DNA from: Lishizhenia sp965656535
GTDB taxonomy: Bacteria > Bacteroidota > Bacteroidia > Flavobacteriales_D > Crocinitomicaceae
DNA length: 64,000 bases
Direction of reading: 5' to 3'
Assembly (NCBI GenBank): GCA_965656535.1
Contig: CBFHKX010000002.1
Location: forward strand, 434,001-498,000
The notes under the pieces are model-generated. The model was given only the letters and a program-made list of their open reading frames with translations. It was not told the DNA's origin and made no database searches. A program made the position numbers and the translations under genes. Below are positions 16,896 through 26,070 of the stretch, in pieces (positions within the stretch are counted from its first letter, which is position 1; every line of letters begins with the position of its first letter).

Positions 16896-17938
16896 AGAAG
16901 GTTTTATGGATAGGTATACTGTTTGTTTTTGTTATTACTGCATGTGAAAAGTTATTCATGAAGCCCAATGCAGTAACATCACCTGAGGCTATTTTTCAAG
17001 AGTATGCTTCGTTGGTGAAAGGAAAGTATGCAATGTTAGATTTTAAAGGGGTGGATATTGATTTTTTGACCGATTCTATAGGAGCTACATTTTCTAACGA
17101 TATGTCAGACACAGCCTTACTTTGGAAATTAACCCATATAACTGAACAATTGCGAGATGGACATAGTAACTTAATTGCTTATCTTTCTGATGGTGCATAT
17201 GGTTTCGTTTTTGATCCTAAAGAAGGATATGAAAAGGCTCTTGATGAAGATTTGCTTGATTCTTACTATTTTAATGGAATGACAAAGCCTTTAAGTCCTT
17301 CAGAATTAATTGATAATAAAGGTAAATACAGGTTTGTTTATGGTCGTTTTGAACAGTATCCTAACTTAGCTTATTTTAGAATTCCTTCTTTTTCAGACAA
17401 ACAATTAGAGAGTAATCTAGAAACTATCTTTGAAAGCTTTCAAGGTGCGGATGGTTTAGTACTAGATGTTAGAGATAACGGCGGAGGTGATCCAAGTTTA
17501 GCTACCCAAGTAGCTTCTTATTTCATGGAAAATACGACGTATACAGGGTTTGAACGTTTTAAAACTGGTCCTGGTTTGGATGATTTTTCAGATTCTCCTA
17601 GCTACATCACACCTGTAAATTCAACTAATCGATTTTTTAATAATGTAGTTGTGTTAACCGATAGAGGTGTATTTTCTGCAACAACAACTTTATGTTACAA
17701 TTTAGCTCCTTTAAGTCAGGTTACCTTTCTTGGTCAAAAAACAGGAGGAGGTTCAGGTTCGGTTTCAGACGGTTTCTTAGCAAATGGCTGGTCGTATTCC
17801 TTATCCGTTTCAGAATTTATAGATTTTCAAGGCAATCATCTTGATGATGGTGTTGAGCCAGATGTTATTGTGAGTTTAGATACCGTGGATCAAACAAAAG
17901 ATGAATTAATTGAATCTGCCTTGTTAATTTTACAATAA
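16892..17938 (+). CDS. S41 family peptidase, lipoprotein
   Basis: 348 residues with a lipobox at Cys18 (VFVITAC). The tail-specific protease (TSPc) domain spans about 90-345: LTHITEQLRDGHSNL is the family's DGH motif, GLVLDVRDNGGGDP (about 187-200) the oxyanion region, and GVFSATTTL (about 257-265) contains the expected nucleophilic serine; TFLGQKTGGGSG follows. No PDZ domain is evident between them. It is anchored outside the cytoplasm; the substrate is unknown. The 4-nt overlap with the barrel protein suggests a functional pair. Confidence 0.85.
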   Translation: MKKVLWIGILFVFVITACEKLFMKPNAVTSPEAIFQEYASLVKGKYAMLDFKGVDIDFLTDSIGATFSNDMSDTALLWKLTHITEQLRDGHSNLIAYLSDGAYGFVFDPKEGYEKALDEDLLDSYYFNGMTKPLSPSELIDNKGKYRFVYGRFEQYPNLAYFRIPSFSDKQLESNLETIFESFQGADGLVLDVRDNGGGDPSLATQVASYFMENTTYTGFERFKTGPGLDDFSDSPSYITPVNSTNRFFNNVVVLTDRGVFSATTTLCYNLAPLSQVTFLGQKTGGGSGSVSDGFLANGWSYSLSVSEFIDFQGNHLDDGVEPDVIVSLDTVDQTKDELIESALLILQ

Positions 17939-18022
17939 GGAGCTGTATTTTCCTTAGACGAATAAATAAATTTAGTACTTCGCTCAAATTTTTCTTTATA
18001 TTTAGAAAAAAGTTGCTGCAAA

Positions 18023-19546
18023 ATGGCATTCAATTCTATCTTTAGTTGGATAATCAAAAAGAGAATACATCAAATTGATTTATTTAAGAAATACCCGTTT
18101 GAGGTACAGCAAGAATTGTTTTTTAAGCTAATAGAGTCCGGAAAGAACACACTCTACGGTAAAAACGTTGGTTTAGATCAAGTACATTCATACAAAGATT
18201 TCAAACATAAAATTCCTTTACAAAAATATGACGATATTGTACCTTGGGTAGATAAAGCTGTTAAAGGCGAAATGGATGTTCTTTGGCCTGGAGAAACAAA
18301 ATGGTTTGCAAAATCATCTGGTACAACAGCGGATAGGAGTAAATATATACCTGTTACCAAAGAGTCGTTAGAAAACTGTCATTACAAAGGCGGAAAAGAT
18401 TTATTGTCCTTGTATTACACGCAAAACCCTGAAACTAAGTTGTACAACGGAAAACACTTAGTAATTGGAGGTTCCTCACAAAATAATCCACATAACTCTG
18501 CATCTTACATAGGAGATTTATCTGCAATTATTGTAGAGAATTTACCGTGGTGGGCAGAATTGAAAAGAACGCCATCAAAAGAAATTACACTCATGAAAAA
18601 TTGGGATGTAAAACTAGAAAAAATGGCAAGAAGCACTATGCAAGAGGATGTAACTATCCTAACTGGAGTGCCGAGTTGGACACTTGTTTTACTTCATAAA
18701 ATCTTAGAGCTCTCAGGGAAAAAAAATATTTCTGAGGTTTGGCCTAATTTAGAACTGTTTATGCATGGTGGGGTAAATTTTGAGCCATATAAAAAAGAGT
18801 TTCAAAAATTGATCGATAGTCCGAAAATGAACTATGTAGAAAATTACAATGCTTCCGAAGGCTTTTTTGGTATTCAAGATAAAAAAGGGGGAGACTTATT
18901 ACTTATGCTTGACTATGGCGTATTTTATGAGTTTATTCCGCTAGCAGAGTATAAAGGTGTAGAATCTTCACAAACACTGTCGTTAGAAGAAGTTGAATTA
19001 GGAGAGAATTATGCAGTCGTAATCACAACTAATGGCGGTTTATGGCGCTACATTATTGGCGATACCGTTACTTTTACAGAAAAAAAACCTTATCGTTTTA
19101 GAGTTACTGGCAGAACCAAAAGTTTTATCAATAGTTTTGGCGAAGAGTTAATTGTAGAAAATGCAGAGAAAGCTATTATTGCAGCCTGCGAAGCAACCAA
19201 ATCACAAGTAAAAGATTATACTGCAGCTCCAGTGTTTATGCTAGGAGAGGAGAAAGGCTGTCATGAGTGGTTAATCGAATTTATAACTCCTCCGCAAGAT
19301 GAGCAACAGTTCAATTTTATATTGGACGAGACGCTTAAAAAAGTAAACACAGATTATGAAGCAAAACGCCAGAATAATTTAAACTTAAAAACACCTAAAG
19401 TTAATTTTTTAAACCCTGGAACTTTTGATCGTTGGTTAAAATCAAACAACAAGTTGGGCGGACAACACAAGGTGCCGAGACTGTGTAACGACAGGAAAAT
19501 AATTGAAGAAGTGAAAGAATTTATGAAAATTGATGTTTTCTCCTAA
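18023..19546 (+). CDS. GH3 family acyl-acid-amido synthetase-like protein
   Basis: 507 residues matching the GH3 (auxin-responsive) family of adenylate-forming enzymes. KSSGTTADRSKYIPVT (about 93-108) is the nucleotide-binding loop, NYNASEGFFGIQD (about 273) the second ATP motif, and GLWRYIIGDTVTF the hinge motif. In plants GH3 joins amino acids to jasmonate or indole acetate; bacterial members are widespread in Bacteroidota and their substrates are not known. It stands alone, 90 nt before the rpmE gene. Confidence 0.88.
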   Translation: MAFNSIFSWIIKKRIHQIDLFKKYPFEVQQELFFKLIESGKNTLYGKNVGLDQVHSYKDFKHKIPLQKYDDIVPWVDKAVKGEMDVLWPGETKWFAKSSGTTADRSKYIPVTKESLENCHYKGGKDLLSLYYTQNPETKLYNGKHLVIGGSSQNNPHNSASYIGDLSAIIVENLPWWAELKRTPSKEITLMKNWDVKLEKMARSTMQEDVTILTGVPSWTLVLLHKILELSGKKNISEVWPNLELFMHGGVNFEPYKKEFQKLIDSPKMNYVENYNASEGFFGIQDKKGGDLLLMLDYGVFYEFIPLAEYKGVESSQTLSLEEVELGENYAVVITTNGGLWRYIIGDTVTFTEKKPYRFRVTGRTKSFINSFGEELIVENAEKAIIAACEATKSQVKDYTAAPVFMLGEEKGCHEWLIEFITPPQDEQQFNFILDETLKKVNTDYEAKRQNNLNLKTPKVNFLNPGTFDRWLKSNNKLGGQHKVPRLCNDRKIIEEVKEFMKIDVFS

Positions 19547-19563
19547 AAAAAAGCAAGATGCAT

Positions 19564-19593
19564 TTGTAATAAGAGAAAAGTTTATTAATTTTG
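19564..19593 (+). promoter_or_regulatory. Promoter of rpmE (TTG-N19-TAATTTTG)
   Basis: TTG (19564-19566), 19-nt spacer, TAATTTTG (19586-19593), an exact match to the Bacteroidota housekeeping consensus. The initially transcribed region carries a small CCCT/AGGG hairpin. Confidence 0.75.
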
Positions 19594-19636
19594 TCCTCCC
19601 TTTTGCAGGGTAAATTGAATTAAGAAAATTTTTAAG

Positions 19637-19894
19637 ATGAAAAAAGATATACATCCAGAAGACTATAGATTAGTAGTATTTAAAGATATGACGAATGAAT
19701 ATAGCTTCGTTTGTCATTCTTGTGCACCTTCAACTGAAACAGTTCAGTGGGAAGATGGTAATGAGTATCCATTAGTGAAATTAGATATTTCTCACAAGTC
19801 TCACCCATTCTTTACAGGAAAAGCACAGTTTGTTGATACGGCAGGTCGTATTGATAAATTTAAGAACAGATACGCACGTCACGCTAAGAAATAA
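19637..19894 (+). CDS. rpmE: 50S ribosomal protein L31, type B
   Basis: 85 residues. MKKDIHPEDYRLVVFKD, WEDGNEYPLVKLDIS and SHPFFTGKAQFVDTAGRIDKF (split over the two halves) are diagnostic of type B L31. Most type B proteins lack the zinc cysteines of type A; this one carries a lone CHSC at residues 26-29. The gene is monocistronic with its own consensus promoter and a long terminator. Confidence 0.96.
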   Translation: MKKDIHPEDYRLVVFKDMTNEYSFVCHSCAPSTETVQWEDGNEYPLVKLDISHKSHPFFTGKAQFVDTAGRIDKFKNRYARHAKK

Positions 19895-19915
19895 GCAAGA
19901 CGCTCAAATAAATTT

Positions 19916-19949
19916 AAATCTCGTTGCATTAGTGTAACGAGATTTTTTT
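19916..19949 (+). terminator. Terminator after rpmE
   Basis: AAATCTCGTT (19916-19925) pairs with AACGAGATTT (19936-19945), extended inwards with one wobble, then a run of T's. Confidence 0.9.
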
Positions 19950-20004
19950 GTTTAGCCCTAACATAACAATTTGTATATTCGTTCTCTACTAACAGAGTAA
20001 TATT

Positions 20005-20520
20005 ATGAGCAGCAATCCTTCACATAACGAAGCGTTAGACAGAGCAAAACAACGTATAGAGCAATTAGAAAAAGATACATCTGCGTTAGAACCAGAAAAA
20101 TTTGAGGCCGAGTTTGAAGTAGAAGAAGATTTAGGTGCAGACTACTACAGAAAGTTTAGCCGAGCTTTTCAAGATTTTTGCTCAACTTTTCAACTAAACG
20201 CACAAAGCTTAAGTATTATAGAAGAAGACAAGCTCGGAGGTAATTACATGAGTCAATCACAAAACGATGATACGCTTATTGTTTTTAAACTGACAAATCG
20301 ATTTCCACCTTTGGCAGAACAAAAAAGTGCGCAATTAGATATTGTAGTTGCCCAAAACTCAAATGAGCACATTCCAAGTAAGTTTAATTTGCGCTTTACA
20401 CACAAACAAGGCGAAGATAGTTTTAAGGTTAACTGTTGCACGGTAATTGTGTTAGACAAACAAAAGCTGACAGCGGTTCTTCAAAAATCAAAATTTTGGA
20501 TATCAATGGCAAATCTTTAG
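20005..20520 (+). CDS. Hypothetical cytosolic protein
   Basis: 171 residues without signal peptide or membrane segment. The first 45 residues are a charged helix (ALDRAKQRIEQLEKDTSAL); the rest is mixed strand and helix, with a CC pair in FKVNCCTVIVLD. I recognise no family. It lies 9 nt upstream of the GT-C glycosyltransferase gene and is probably cotranscribed with it. Confidence 0.62.
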   Translation: MSSNPSHNEALDRAKQRIEQLEKDTSALEPEKFEAEFEVEEDLGADYYRKFSRAFQDFCSTFQLNAQSLSIIEEDKLGGNYMSQSQNDDTLIVFKLTNRFPPLAEQKSAQLDIVVAQNSNEHIPSKFNLRFTHKQGEDSFKVNCCTVIVLDKQKLTAVLQKSKFWISMANL

Positions 20521-20529
20521 GTAATTTAA

Positions 20530-22374
20530 ATGCAAAGAACCGTCTATTTCGTAATCAGTTGTAGCTTAATTTGTTTTGTAGTTTTAAGAGCTATTTATGT
20601 TCCTTTAGTACACGATGAAATTGCTACATTTTATTATTACATTCAGTCTTTTGAATTTAATCCTTTTTCAGGCGCACATGCAGATGCTAATAATCATATA
20701 TTAAACTCGCTATTATCTTCTGTTTCCTATAATTTATTTGGGTATTCTAACTTTTCTTTGCGCTTACCCAATGTACTTTCTTTTTTATTATATCTGGTTG
20801 CAATTTGGAAAATTAGCAAGCACTTTAGTCACGCTTTTTTGAGGTGGATGTATGTAGTAGCTTCTCTAGGAATGCTTTATTTTATTCAATTTTTTTCTCT
20901 GTCAAGGGGTTATGGCATGTCTATGGCTTTTTTAATGTTTGCAATTTACGCTTTACTAGAACTGTATGCTCGAACAAGTTTAAAACATAGTATCTACTTT
21001 TCTGTTGGCATTTTGCTGGCAATATCGGCTAACCTTACTTTACTGCCATTAGGACTACTGCTCTATACTGTGGCCGTCTTTCTAACTATACTAAACAGAA
21101 ATACAGTTTCCTTACCTTTTAAATTTCGTTTAAAAACGATTATAATACATTTTATTACAGCATTAATCATTTCGGTTTTTGTTTTTCTCTCTTTTCAAAT
21201 GAATGCAGAAGGTTCTCTATACTACGGCAATGCAAATGGTTTTTGGTTAAATACCGTTTTATCTCTACTAGAGCTCTTGTTTGAAAGTAGTAGTCAACTT
21301 GTGCAAATTTCATTTTTAATTCTCTTTTTATTCTTCCTATTTCTTACTGTTTTACTTTTAGTGAAAAAAGGCATACTATTTTTTACACATAAACAAGGGT
21401 TATTTAGTATTTCTTTATTTGGTACATTGATTGGAGTTTATCTACTTCATATTGTTTTAGACGTTAATTATCCGGTAGATAGAGTTGGACTTTATTTTGT
21501 TCCTCTTTTTGTTGGAGCTTTATTCTTTACAATAGATCAATTTGATTCTCCGTTCAAATATCTTGGTTTTATAGCATTAATCTTTCCCATTCACTTTTGT
21601 TTAAACCTAAACGTAAACTATACTTCGTTGTGGAAAAAAGAATATATACCCGATTCTTTTTACGAATACATCGCAAAGGCTGAAAGTGAAACTAAGTATC
21701 CAGCAACTGTTGCAGGCGATGCTTTAAGGATGTTCAACTATAACGAAAAAGTGTATAGAAATAACGCGGAGGTAAATGCATTGCAATTTTGGACAAGGGA
21801 TAAGTTTAACACAGAAGATTGGACAATCAACACCAAAGAACATCCGGCAAAGTATTTTGATTTTATAATTGCAAAGCCGAAGTGGATGCATACACTAAAT
21901 AATTTATATGATTCTATTGCTGAAGCTCCAAGAAGTAAGCACGTTTTGTACGAAAGAAAAAAGACACCTGAATTACAAATTATTGTAAAAAATAAATTAA
22001 AACAAGATACAGAGCAAGCAAAAGAATTTAACGAACTAATTAAATATCAAATTGATAGTCTCGGCTCATCCACTGTTCTTGTTGGGATTGATCTTGCTAT
22101 GCAATCTTTGTCACATCCATTTAAAGGTAGGATAGTTGCACAAGCTAAGAATTTAGAAACCGATGATATTATTGCCTATGAGTACATACAGCTAAATTGG
22201 ATTGAAGCACAAACAGTTAAATCAAAACCAATTCTTAAAACAATGTTATTAAGAGATTTACCTACTGCTTCGAACGTAGAACTACTCGTTTATATTTGGA
22301 ACATGGAAACAAAAAGGTATACCCTTTATACAAGCGAAGTAGAGCTATTTACAATAAGAGACAAAAATCAATAG
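20530..22374 (+). CDS. GT-C fold membrane glycosyltransferase (family 39-like)
   Basis: 614 residues: about 11 transmembrane helices in the first 400, then a soluble C-terminal domain. The first extracytoplasmic loop has VHDEIATFYYY, the acidic DE motif of ArnT/PMT-type polyprenyl-phosphate-sugar transferases, followed by ANNHILNSLLSS and NFSLRLPNVLSFL, the conserved RLP segment. Such enzymes add sugars from a lipid donor to lipids or proteins on the periplasmic side. Acceptor unknown. A paralogue with the same plan lies at 39705-41588. Confidence 0.75.
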   Translation: MQRTVYFVISCSLICFVVLRAIYVPLVHDEIATFYYYIQSFEFNPFSGAHADANNHILNSLLSSVSYNLFGYSNFSLRLPNVLSFLLYLVAIWKISKHFSHAFLRWMYVVASLGMLYFIQFFSLSRGYGMSMAFLMFAIYALLELYARTSLKHSIYFSVGILLAISANLTLLPLGLLLYTVAVFLTILNRNTVSLPFKFRLKTIIIHFITALIISVFVFLSFQMNAEGSLYYGNANGFWLNTVLSLLELLFESSSQLVQISFLILFLFFLFLTVLLLVKKGILFFTHKQGLFSISLFGTLIGVYLLHIVLDVNYPVDRVGLYFVPLFVGALFFTIDQFDSPFKYLGFIALIFPIHFCLNLNVNYTSLWKKEYIPDSFYEYIAKAESETKYPATVAGDALRMFNYNEKVYRNNAEVNALQFWTRDKFNTEDWTINTKEHPAKYFDFIIAKPKWMHTLNNLYDSIAEAPRSKHVLYERKKTPELQIIVKNKLKQDTEQAKEFNELIKYQIDSLGSSTVLVGIDLAMQSLSHPFKGRIVAQAKNLETDDIIAYEYIQLNWIEAQTVKSKPILKTMLLRDLPTASNVELLVYIWNMETKRYTLYTSEVELFTIRDKNQ

Positions 22375-22428
22375 GATAATTTTCTAAACCTACTTTAAGA
22401 AATAGTCAAATTATTATCTTTACACGCA

Positions 22429-23463
22429 ATGAATTTACAGAACGATTTAATCCTCAGAGCTGCTAGAGGAGAAGAGATAGAGAGATACCCTGTTTGGCTA
22501 ATGCGCCAAGCTGGAAGAATTTTACCAGAATATAGAGCGGTACGCGGAGCTTTATCTGGTTTTAAAGAGTTGGTAGAAACACCAGAAAAAGCTGCAGAAG
22601 TTACAATTCAGCCTATAGATCATTTGGATGTAGATGCTGCAATTATATTTTCTGATATTCTGGTTATACCAGAAGCAATGGGATTAGAGTACCAATTAAT
22701 AGAAAAGAAAGGCCCATGGTTTGAAAAAACAATTTCTTCTATTGAGCAGTTAGATGAATTTGCACAAACAGAGTTTGATATAGAAGACCGTTTAGGTTAC
22801 GTAACGGAGGCCATCCGTTTAACCAATAAAGGTTTGGCAGGAAGAGTTCCATTAATTGGTTTTGCAGGTGCGCCGTGGACAATTTTTTGCTACATGACAG
22901 AAGGCTCGGGTTCTAAAACATTCTCCAAATCAAGAAAAATTTTATACACAAATCCAACTTTGGCACACGACTTGCTTAATCGTATAACAACGGTTACCAT
23001 AAAGTATCTAAAAGCTCAAATTAATGCAGGAGCGCATATGGTTCAAGTTTTTGATTCTTGGGCAGGTATTTTAGGAAAAGAACAATACGATGAGTTTGCG
23101 CTTCCGTATATTCAGAAAATAGCATCGGCAATTTCTGAGGTTCCGGTAACTTTATTTTCGAAAGGAGCTTACCGCTCTATAGAAGATTTGGCAAATTGTG
23201 CGTGTAACACAATCGGGTTAGATTGGAATATGGATGTTGCGAATGCAAGAAAGATTGTAGGAGAAAATAGAACGCTCCAAGGTAATTTAGACCCTTGTCA
23301 GCTTTATGGTTCTCACAAAGATGTTGAACAGGCTACAATTAAAATGTTAGATTCTTTCGAAAGTAAGCGACATATTATTAATTTAGGACACGGAGTTTAC
23401 CCAGATGTAGACCCAGAAAAGGTGAAAACCTTTGTAAAAACAGTTAAAAACTATGAATTATAA
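22429..23463 (+). CDS. hemE: Uroporphyrinogen decarboxylase
   Basis: 344 residues, full length. YPVWLMRQAGRILPEYR (about 19-35) is the UroD signature 1; IIFSDILVIPEAMG carries the essential aspartate, and GFAGAPWTIFCYMTEG the second signature. The enzyme removes four carboxyl groups from uroporphyrinogen III to give coproporphyrinogen III in haem synthesis. A weak promoter (TATCTTTA) lies 10-17 nt before the ATG. The downstream OmpA-like gene begins within or just after its last codons. Confidence 0.97.
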   Translation: MNLQNDLILRAARGEEIERYPVWLMRQAGRILPEYRAVRGALSGFKELVETPEKAAEVTIQPIDHLDVDAAIIFSDILVIPEAMGLEYQLIEKKGPWFEKTISSIEQLDEFAQTEFDIEDRLGYVTEAIRLTNKGLAGRVPLIGFAGAPWTIFCYMTEGSGSKTFSKSRKILYTNPTLAHDLLNRITTVTIKYLKAQINAGAHMVQVFDSWAGILGKEQYDEFALPYIQKIASAISEVPVTLFSKGAYRSIEDLANCACNTIGLDWNMDVANARKIVGENRTLQGNLDPCQLYGSHKDVEQATIKMLDSFESKRHIINLGHGVYPDVDPEKVKTFVKTVKNYEL

Positions 23464-23473
23464 AAATTCTACA

Positions 23474-24646
23474 ATGAGAAAAATGTTTGTATTGCTTCCT
23501 GCTTTAGCGTTATCGCTATTTTCAGGAGCTCAAGACGAAGACAATTTAGTAACCAACGGTAGCTTTGAGTCGTTAGACGGAAAAGTAAAAAAACTTGGAC
23601 AAATAAAAGTTGCAGAAGGATGGAGTGCTCCAACTGGTGTTCCTGCAGATTTATTTGTTGGAAATGCAAAAATGCCAGAGTTTCAGGCTGGAGAAAACGA
23701 ATTTGGTAGAGAAACTCCAAAAGATGGAGATAATTACGCAGGTATTGTTGTGTATTCGTACAATAATAAAATGAAAAGAACCTATGTGATGACGAAGCTA
23801 AATACCTCCATGAAAAAAGGTACGCGTTATAAAGTTGAGTTTTCTGCATCTTTAGCAGAGCTTTCTAAGTATTCGTCAAATAAGTTAGCTGCTCACTTTT
23901 CGAAAAAAGCTTTCGGTACAGATGAAAAAGTCGATGCCTTGGTTGAAGAATCTCACGTAATGCACCCAAATGAGCAAGTATTCCAAGGAATGTATAATTG
24001 GGATAGAGTATGTGGAGAGTATGTTGCAAAAGGTGGAGAGAAATACATAACCATTGGTAACTTCACAAATAATAATGATGTTAAGTACGAAAAATCACGT
24101 AAGCCGAAAGATATTAAAGGTTCTCAAATAATTGCAGCTTACTATTACATTGATGATGTAAGTGTTACTTTGTTGGAGGAAGATCAGATTTGTGAGTGTA
24201 ATTATGAAGATGCTGCCGAAATGGTGTCTAACGTAATTTACCAGAAAGTGCCTTCTATTGACGAAGAAATGAGTTTGACAGAAAAGTTTCAGCAAGAAGG
24301 AGTATGGTATGCTTATGGAAGATATGATGTTACACCAGCCGGAGATGCATCTATTAAAACAATTGTTTCTTATTTAAAAGAGAATCCAAATGCAAAAGTT
24401 GAACTAATTGGTAATATGGATCAAACAGAGTTAACAAATAGCATTGAAGAAGACCCAAGTTTAGCAAATATCTCTATGAAAAGAGCAGAATACGTACGTT
24501 CTTTATTAATCAATTATGATATTGCTCCAACACGTATTTTATTGTCAGACAATAAAGCACAAGTACCATCTAAAGAGATAGACGAGATGGATGGAGAAGA
24601 AATGGAGATGGCAAAAAATAGACGCGTAGAGTTCATACTTAAATAA
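23474..24646 (+). CDS. OmpA family protein with N-terminal carbohydrate-binding-like domain
   Basis: 390 residues from the ATG at 23474; an in-frame ATG at 23453 overlaps hemE, but the later one begins the signal peptide (RKMFVLLPALALSLFSGAQ). NLVTNGSFESLDGK opens a galactose-binding-like jelly roll common in secreted Bacteroidota proteins. The C-terminal 110 residues form an OmpA peptidoglycan-binding domain: ASIKTIVSYLKENPNAKVEL, then MKRAEYVRSLLINYDI and the closing NRRVEFIL. It probably tethers the outer membrane to the wall. Confidence 0.87.
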   Translation: MRKMFVLLPALALSLFSGAQDEDNLVTNGSFESLDGKVKKLGQIKVAEGWSAPTGVPADLFVGNAKMPEFQAGENEFGRETPKDGDNYAGIVVYSYNNKMKRTYVMTKLNTSMKKGTRYKVEFSASLAELSKYSSNKLAAHFSKKAFGTDEKVDALVEESHVMHPNEQVFQGMYNWDRVCGEYVAKGGEKYITIGNFTNNNDVKYEKSRKPKDIKGSQIIAAYYYIDDVSVTLLEEDQICECNYEDAAEMVSNVIYQKVPSIDEEMSLTEKFQQEGVWYAYGRYDVTPAGDASIKTIVSYLKENPNAKVELIGNMDQTELTNSIEEDPSLANISMKRAEYVRSLLINYDIAPTRILLSDNKAQVPSKEIDEMDGEEMEMAKNRRVEFILK

Positions 24647-24666
24647 ACACTAAAGCACTAAATATG

Positions 24667-24697
24667 AAAGTCGGTACAAATTGTGCCGACTTTTTTT
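24667..24697 (+). terminator. Terminator after OmpA-like gene
   Basis: AAAGTCGG (24667-24674) pairs with CCGACTTT (24686-24693) with further inner pairs, followed by T's to 24697. Confidence 0.9.
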
Positions 24698-24716
24698 ATT
24701 CGTTAAATAGTAAAAA

Positions 24717-24886
24717 GCCCATGCAGGACCTTTCTGAAAACTTCAGAAAAACAGGGATAGGAACGCAGCTCTAGATCTAAAATCTTCTTGGGTTAGCCCT
24801 AATTTAATGAGGGAGAAGCTCGATATCAGTAAAGCAATTAATTCCTAAATGGTAAAATGTTAAGTCTCAAAAACTACTGCATGGGT
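24717..24886 (+). ncRNA. Structured RNA candidate, 6S-like (possibly 6S-Flavo)
   Basis: No open frame of note fills the 398 nt between the OmpA-like gene and ltaE. GCCCATGCAG (24717-24726) pairs with CTGCATGGGT (24877-24886), closing a domain of 170 nt. Inside are a perfect hairpin TTTCTGAA-aac-TTCAGAAA (24731-24749) and a longer arm near 24783-24818 (CTTCT with AGAAG, CCCT with AGGG). A terminal stem around a 170-180 nt rod with a central open region is the architecture of 6S RNA, the RNA polymerase mimic. TTG (24681-24683)-N20-TAAATAGT upstream could be its promoter. A structured family called 6S-Flavo is known from flavobacteria; identity is not proved here, and strand is inferred from that promoter. 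Confidence 0.5.
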
Positions 24887-24901
24887 CAACCTTTCGGTCT
24901 A

Positions 24902-24966
24902 GAATTACGCAATTGCTCAGCAATGGAATTCATACTTCAAAGGTAGTAACAAATCCTTGTTTTTTT
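24902..24966 (+). other. Trailer hairpin and weak terminator downstream of the RNA candidate
   Basis: GAATT (24902 on) with AATTC, enclosing ATTGC-tca-GCAAT, forms a compact hairpin. AACAA-atcc-TTGTT followed by T's (24948-24966) could end transcription. The rest of the stretch to 25044 shows nothing recognisable. Confidence 0.35.
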
Positions 24967-25044
24967 ATTTATCTTATTGCATTAAGCAATCGGTTTGTCA
25001 ATAAAATGAAGAAATATTGATTAATTTTCCACTTTACTATATAA

Positions 25045-26070
25045 ATGCATACGATGATAGATTTCAGGTCTGATACTGTAACAAAGCCTTCTCAAGAAAT
25101 GAGAGATCAAATGGCCAAAGCTCCGGTTGGAGATGATGTTTTTGGAGAAGATCCAACCGTAAATGAACTTGAAAACTACGCAGCAGCATTATTTGGTTTT
25201 GAAAAAGCACTTTTTTGTGCGTCTGGTACACAAACAAATCAAATTGCTATTAATGTGCATTGTAAGCCAGGAGATGAAGTAATCTGTGCTCAAGATGCCC
25301 ATATTTATAAGTACGAAGGAGGAGGTATTGCTCGTAATTCAGGTACTTCTGTTCGGTTAATCGAGGGAAACCGTGGAAGACTAACGGTTGAAGAAATTGA
25401 ACCTTGGATAAATAATCCAGATGATGTACATTATCCATTAACAGCTTTGGTTAGTTTAGAAGATACTATGAATAGAGGTGGAGGTGCCATATATAATTTT
25501 GAAGAAATAAAAAAGATTAAAAATTTTTGCAACGCGCAAAACTTGCCTTTGCATTTAGATGGTGCCCGACTTTTTAATACACTGGTTGAAACGGGAGTGG
25601 ATTATAAGAAGTATGGTGCGCAGTTTGATTCTATATCCATTTGTTTATCAAAAGGCCTTGGAGCGCCTGTTGGTTCTATTCTTTTGGGAAATTCATCGTT
25701 TATAAAAAAAGCACATAGAAGCAGAAAAGCCTTTGGAGGTGGAATGCGACAAGCGGGTATTATTGCACAAGGCGGTTTATATGCACTAAAGAACAATATT
25801 TCTCGTTTAAAAGAAGACCATAAAAACGCAAAAGCTATCGAACAGGAGCTCGTAAATAATCATTTATTTAAAAACGTAATTCCCGTAGAAACAAACATTG
25901 TTGTAGGTATTTTAAAGGAGAAAGAAAAACTACCAGCTATTTTAGATAAATTAAAACAAAAACATATTTTAGCCATGCCTTTTGGCCCAGGTATGATTCG
26001 CTTTGTTACTCACTTAGATATTTCAAAAAATCAAATAGATGAAACACTTGAGGTTATTAAAAAATTATAG
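25045..26070 (+). CDS. ltaE: Low-specificity L-threonine aldolase
   Basis: 341 residues; the start could also be the ATG at 25054, which aligns better with MIDFRSDTVTKPS. The PLP-dependent fold type I enzyme splits threonine and allo-threonine into glycine and acetaldehyde. FRSDTVTKP and GDDVFGEDPTVNELE are family signatures, HLDGARLFN holds the PLP-contacting aspartate, and SICLSKGLGAPVGS (lysine near residue 202) the Schiff-base lysine. Its 3' end overlaps the next gene by 32 nt in another frame. Confidence 0.93.
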   Translation: MHTMIDFRSDTVTKPSQEMRDQMAKAPVGDDVFGEDPTVNELENYAAALFGFEKALFCASGTQTNQIAINVHCKPGDEVICAQDAHIYKYEGGGIARNSGTSVRLIEGNRGRLTVEEIEPWINNPDDVHYPLTALVSLEDTMNRGGGAIYNFEEIKKIKNFCNAQNLPLHLDGARLFNTLVETGVDYKKYGAQFDSISICLSKGLGAPVGSILLGNSSFIKKAHRSRKAFGGGMRQAGIIAQGGLYALKNNISRLKEDHKNAKAIEQELVNNHLFKNVIPVETNIVVGILKEKEKLPAILDKLKQKHILAMPFGPGMIRFVTHLDISKNQIDETLEVIKKL

